Part shown: positions 61,694 through 64,000 of the stretch, piece after piece
How the letters are laid out: each line of letters opens with the position of its first letter
Numbering within the stretch: position 1 is the first letter of the stretch
From: Rubritalea squalenifaciens DSM 18772
Lineage (GTDB): Bacteria > Verrucomicrobiota > Verrucomicrobiia > Verrucomicrobiales > Akkermansiaceae
NCBI RefSeq assembly: GCF_900141815.1
Contig: NZ_FQYR01000004.1
Coordinates: 496,001-560,000 of the forward strand
Reading direction: 5' to 3'
DNA length: 64,000 nucleotides
Made by a program: the position numbers and the translations under genes
Notes under the pieces: model-generated
What the model saw: the letters and a program-made list of their open reading frames with translations, nothing else
The model's database searches: none
Told to the model about the DNA's origin: nothing

Positions 61694-61734
61694 AAAAACA
61701 ACTCACCCGAGGTCTACGTGCAGAACTCGGGTGA
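61694..61734 (-). terminator. Terminator of the truncated tRNA-Phe
   Basis: On the minus strand, a perfect 9-bp stem TCACCCGAG (61734-61726) and CTCGGGTGA (61711-61703), followed by GTTGTTTTTGG. It starts two bases after the CCA of the tRNA fragment, so it is the native tRNA terminator. Confidence 0.75.
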
Positions 61735-61735
61735 A

Positions 61736-61780
61736 TGGTGGCTCATCTCGGATTCGAACCAAGGACACACGGATTTTCAA
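61736..61780 (-). tRNA. Truncated tRNA-Phe (GAA), 3' half only; probable attachment-site remnant
   Basis: The minus strand holds the anticodon loop TTGAAAA, a variable loop, a T-arm (CTTGG / TTCGAAT / CCGAG) with GTTCGAATCC, the acceptor 3' strand ATGAGCC, discriminator A and an encoded CCA at 61738-61736. The matching 5' half (acceptor GGCTCAT, D-arm, anticodon 5' stem) is not present to the right within any plausible distance. A tRNA fragment from the anticodon loop to CCA is the standard scar left by integrative elements at a tRNA attachment site. Confidence 0.78.
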
Positions 61781-61931
61781 ATTGATGCCAGCTTTCCGGA
61801 GTTTAACGAACCTTGATGAAATAACGGCTCTGAGGGTAGATGGACTAAAAAGTGTTCCTATGTTTGGGCTCATTTACAGAACTGCGGTGGTCAACTGGAG
61901 GTGGTCAATAAGAGAGCTTCGAACATAGTGC
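61781..61931. other. Non-coding junction next to the tRNA fragment
   Basis: No gene or tRNA 5' half. A 9-bp direct repeat GGTGGTCAA occurs at 61886-61894 and 61900-61908. If the tRNA fragment is an att site, this is the first DNA of the element. Confidence 0.4.
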
Positions 61932-62108
61932 CTAATTTGTAGACGTCTCCTCAAGAATTATGTCGTCGTCGCTGGTGGCGCCGTCGGGGCCAAGGGAGCG
62001 GTTGGCGTCTCTGGGGACTTGTTTCATGACGGCAGCCCATTTTGCCCCAGTAGGAAGGGCTTCGGGACGTTTGACGAAGGCTTCCAGTAAGGCGCAATAG
62101 AACATCAT
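61932..62108 (-). CDS. Small ORF coupled to the DUF3299-NicO gene
   Basis: 58 residues (MMFYCALLEAFVKRPEALP at the start), beginning at an ATG that overlaps the upstream TGA as ATGA. A soluble, mixed-charge small protein ending in an acidic tail. I recognise no family. The 4-bp overlap suggests it is a translated partner rather than a chance frame. Confidence 0.45.
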   Translation of the reverse strand: MMFYCALLEAFVKRPEALPTGAKWAAVMKQVPRDANRSLGPDGATSDDDIILEETSTN

Positions 62109-63634
62109 CTGAAGGTTTCGAATGTAGTACAAGTGAGAACGAAGAGTGTGCAGCCAATCATCAGGATAGCAGCGGCTCCTGCGATTCGTGCTCTTCTGGA
62201 AAAGCGTTTCGTAACTCCTTCGCTTGTCTTGAGATCAAGGGCTTGCCGTCCTAGCAGGGCCAGTACGCCGATACCGCTCATCGCCACCGCCATGCCGGCG
62301 GAAATGGCTGCCACCAGAAGAATCGCGGTACCCAGAAGGTTGTTAGCCATGCCGAAGAGCAAAACTAGCAGTGCTCCGGTGCAGGGAACCGAGCCGACGG
62401 CTAGTGCGAGCCAGCCCGCTGCCCCTTGGTTTTTCTCAACGGCGGCGCAGGTCTTGCAGCCATCGTGATGGTGATGGTGATCGTCCTGCGAATGTTTCGA
62501 CGCACGTAGCGCTTTCCACAACATCCAAGCTCCGATCACAGCGATGAAGGCGTAGCTAGCGAGTTTTACCGCACGATAGTCTGAAGGTGCGGCTCCCGTC
62601 GTTTGACGTACGGCGAAGTCCATAAGCCAGACAACCATGACAGCTGAGAAAACATGAAAAATTGCAATCCTGGTGCCCATCGTTACGCCGCGTTTCAGGC
62701 TTCCGCCTTCGCCGACAAAGTAGGAAATCACCACAGCCTTTCCGTGTCCGGGTCCGAGTGTGTGGACAAGTCCATAGAGAAAGGAAACTAGCAAGCCCCA
62801 CCACAACGGTCCGGAGGAATCCCTGTCGCGGATCGAGGTCATGGTTTTGGTGAACATGAGCGCCACCCGAATTTGGAGGGCCTCAAACCAGCTGTGCTCG
62901 TCGCCGATCTCAGGTGCTTCGACTTTGGCAAGGATATCAGAGTCATCGGGTGAATAGTCCGAGAGCCGATCGGTGGTCATGGAAAAGGAGACCTTCACCC
63001 GGGCACTGCCATCGACGAGGAAGAGGTCGTATTCCTCAGGCTTCAATTCAAGCTTCCCCTCGAGCCAGAGAGCTGCGAAACGACCACGATCTTTGGTGCC
63101 TCCTGGCACGGTCACATGGATCATCTGATTTGGCGGTGGTGGTGGTGTGTGAACGCAGGCGCCGACCCAGGGAACGAGAAGAAATTCCATGATCCCACTC
63201 TCGTCACTACGAAGCGGAAGCATGTAGCCGGGTATCCGAATCTCTTGCCCGACCAAAGACTCATCGACCTGCGTCATGCGTCGTTCCCGTCTACGGGTTA
63301 CGCGCTCGCGTTGTGATAGAATCCAATCCACGTCGATGCCGACTTCGGCGAACTCTGCGATTATCGTCTCGACCTGTTTCGCGGTCGCTCCGTCAGAGGG
63401 GATGGCATCCTTTTCTCGAAGACGCCGGAAGCGCGCGACCCGACTAAGATCTAACAACTGTTCTTCGCTGAGCTTTGCGAAAGGATCATCGAAGGGCTCC
63501 TCTGACTCGGGCAGCAGTTGCTCCCACGAGGTTTCCTTAGGTGTTGGCTCCTGAGCCGTGGCAGTGCTGGCCACCAGCACCAGCGCCAGTGTTATCCAGA
63601 TTGGACAAATCAGCGATTGGGAGAACGAAACCAT
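62105..63634 (-). CDS. DUF3299-NicO fusion membrane protein with a His-rich loop
   Basis: 509 residues. A signal peptide (ALVLVASTATAQEP) and a charged linker are followed by a periplasmic DUF3299 domain near residues 130-225 (IPGYMLPLRSD, GACVHTPPPPPNQMI). Then a NicO/RcnA-type metal-transporter domain with about six membrane segments contains YGLVHTLGPGHGKAVVISYF and AVGSVPCTGALLVLLFG. Between membrane segments is a His-rich loop (DDHHHHHDGCKTC), as in Ni2+/Co2+ export or handling proteins. The metal is not decided by the sequence. It overlaps the upstream partial gene by 25 bp and the small ORF by 4 bp. Confidence 0.85.
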   Translation of the reverse strand: MVSFSQSLICPIWITLALVLVASTATAQEPTPKETSWEQLLPESEEPFDDPFAKLSEEQLLDLSRVARFRRLREKDAIPSDGATAKQVETIIAEFAEVGIDVDWILSQRERVTRRRERRMTQVDESLVGQEIRIPGYMLPLRSDESGIMEFLLVPWVGACVHTPPPPPNQMIHVTVPGGTKDRGRFAALWLEGKLELKPEEYDLFLVDGSARVKVSFSMTTDRLSDYSPDDSDILAKVEAPEIGDEHSWFEALQIRVALMFTKTMTSIRDRDSSGPLWWGLLVSFLYGLVHTLGPGHGKAVVISYFVGEGGSLKRGVTMGTRIAIFHVFSAVMVVWLMDFAVRQTTGAAPSDYRAVKLASYAFIAVIGAWMLWKALRASKHSQDDHHHHHDGCKTCAAVEKNQGAAGWLALAVGSVPCTGALLVLLFGMANNLLGTAILLVAAISAGMAVAMSGIGVLALLGRQALDLKTSEGVTKRFSRRARIAGAAAILMIGCTLFVLTCTTFETFR

Positions 63635-63999
63635 CCGAATGCGGCGATGATGTTGAGCAAAGTTCCGTAGGTGTTGATGGCTACCCCAACCCCCCAGGCC
63701 GTTAGGGAGGCGTATCGGGCGAGCCCCTCTAACGCTAAGGACAGGATATTTCCAATCACGCCGCCACCGCCAAAGATCAGTAAGGCAGGGATCATGGCGA
63801 TGCGGTAGAACTTGATGTGTCCAAAGCGGGGCAGAAACAGGCAGCAGGAATACACGGCGAAGGCAGAGAGCGAGAAGACCACCGGGGCGGCGCTGAGGCC
63901 GGTGCCAGTGGACGATTTGAGATACCCGCTAATCAGCAGATAAGTGATCGAAGCTACTGAATACAAGGCCTGCAGCAAAAGCAGCCATTTCAGCTCGAG
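63610..63999 (-). CDS. Membrane protein, 5' end outside the window
   Basis: The frame is open to the right edge of the window (read LELKWLLLLQ at its limit), so the start lies beyond it. The visible ~130 residues have about four membrane segments (for example ALYSVASITYLLISGY, AAPVVFSLSAFAVYSCC, ALLIFGGGGVIGNILSLAL and GVAINTYGTLLNIIAAF) and a basic end. No family recognised. It overlaps the DUF3299-NicO start by 25 bp, implying one operon. Confidence 0.65.
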   Translation of the reverse strand, partial: LELKWLLLLQALYSVASITYLLISGYLKSSTGTGLSAAPVVFSLSAFAVYSCCLFLPRFGHIKFYRIAMIPALLIFGGGGVIGNILSLALEGLARYASLTAWGVGVAINTYGTLLNIIAAFGWFRSPNR

Positions 64000-64000
64000 T

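Noticed and set aside
61731-61928. 65-codon plus-strand frame across the tRNA fragment
   Set aside because: It runs through the tRNA-Phe 3' half and has no protein features.
62105-63634. Naming the NicO domain a nickel exporter
   Set aside because: Family members move Ni2+ or Co2+ in either direction, and the His-rich loop alone does not fix the metal.
1-64000. CRISPR arrays, insertion sequences and rRNA genes
   Set aside because: I saw no regularly spaced repeat array, no transposase with terminal repeats and no rRNA sequence in the window.

Overview
The window is chromosomal DNA of a Gram-negative bacterium, most likely a verrucomicrobium of the order Verrucomicrobiales (Rubritalea/Akkermansiaceae-like). 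The clues are a secreted protein ending in a short PEP-CTERM-type sorting tail (VPEPSSTALIGLSGLSFLLRRRR split as motif, hydrophobic helix, Arg tail), very large secreted proteins built from autotransporter-type beta-strand repeats, LamG-like, cadherin-like and Ig-like modules, LptE/BamD outer-membrane lipoproteins, and a dispersed cell-wall gene cluster. The genus assignment is inference; no rRNA gene is present.

Layout. 1-13.8 kb: end of murB, two tandem secreted metallophosphoesterases with beta-strand-repeat domains, an SLC13-type transporter, then ddl-ftsQ-ftsA and typA. ftsZ does not follow ftsA. 13.8-16.4 kb (minus): an arsR-gapdh-arsJ operon for arsenate resistance, with an operator and promoter that fit a leaderless, self-repressed transcript. 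16.6-22.9 kb: a TMEM220-like protein, nrdR with a partner gene and a pair of NrdR-box-like sites, then a cytochrome-oxidase assembly cluster (ctaB, a Cys-less SCO-like protein, a CxxC SCO-like protein, a DUF420 protein with an EF-hand loop) and hisD. 23-26.8 kb (minus): a PEP-CTERM protein, an HELVH putative peptidase, a Cys-rich small protein, a PepSY-like protein and argG. 27-33.6 kb: assimilatory sulfate reduction and cysteine synthesis (cysJ-cysI-cysH, cysK), then trpD.

33.6-46.3 kb: a frameshifted subtilisin-like protease, then two divergent peptide-import systems: oppA-oppB-oppC on the minus strand without ATPases, and yejB-yejE-yejA-oppD-oppF on the plus strand. In the plus-strand system both permeases and the binding protein carry extra segments predicted to lie in the periplasm; this is the most system-like novelty I see. 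46.4-54.8 kb: a HAD phosphatase, mpl (murein recycling ligase), small secreted or orphan proteins, a sugar-isomerase-like TIM barrel, rsmI, lptE, bamD, ridA and a HEAT-like protein.

55.1-61.6 kb holds one 2160-residue secreted protein with a metzincin-like HExxHxxxxxH site and long arrays of LamG and cadherin-like repeats. At 61.74-61.78 kb lies the 3' half of a tRNA-Phe gene with its own terminator on the minus strand. It has no 5' half, which is the usual scar of an integrative element. By orientation the element would extend to the right, so the last 2.2 kb (a DUF3299-NicO fusion with a His-rich loop, a coupled small ORF and a partial membrane protein) may be island DNA.
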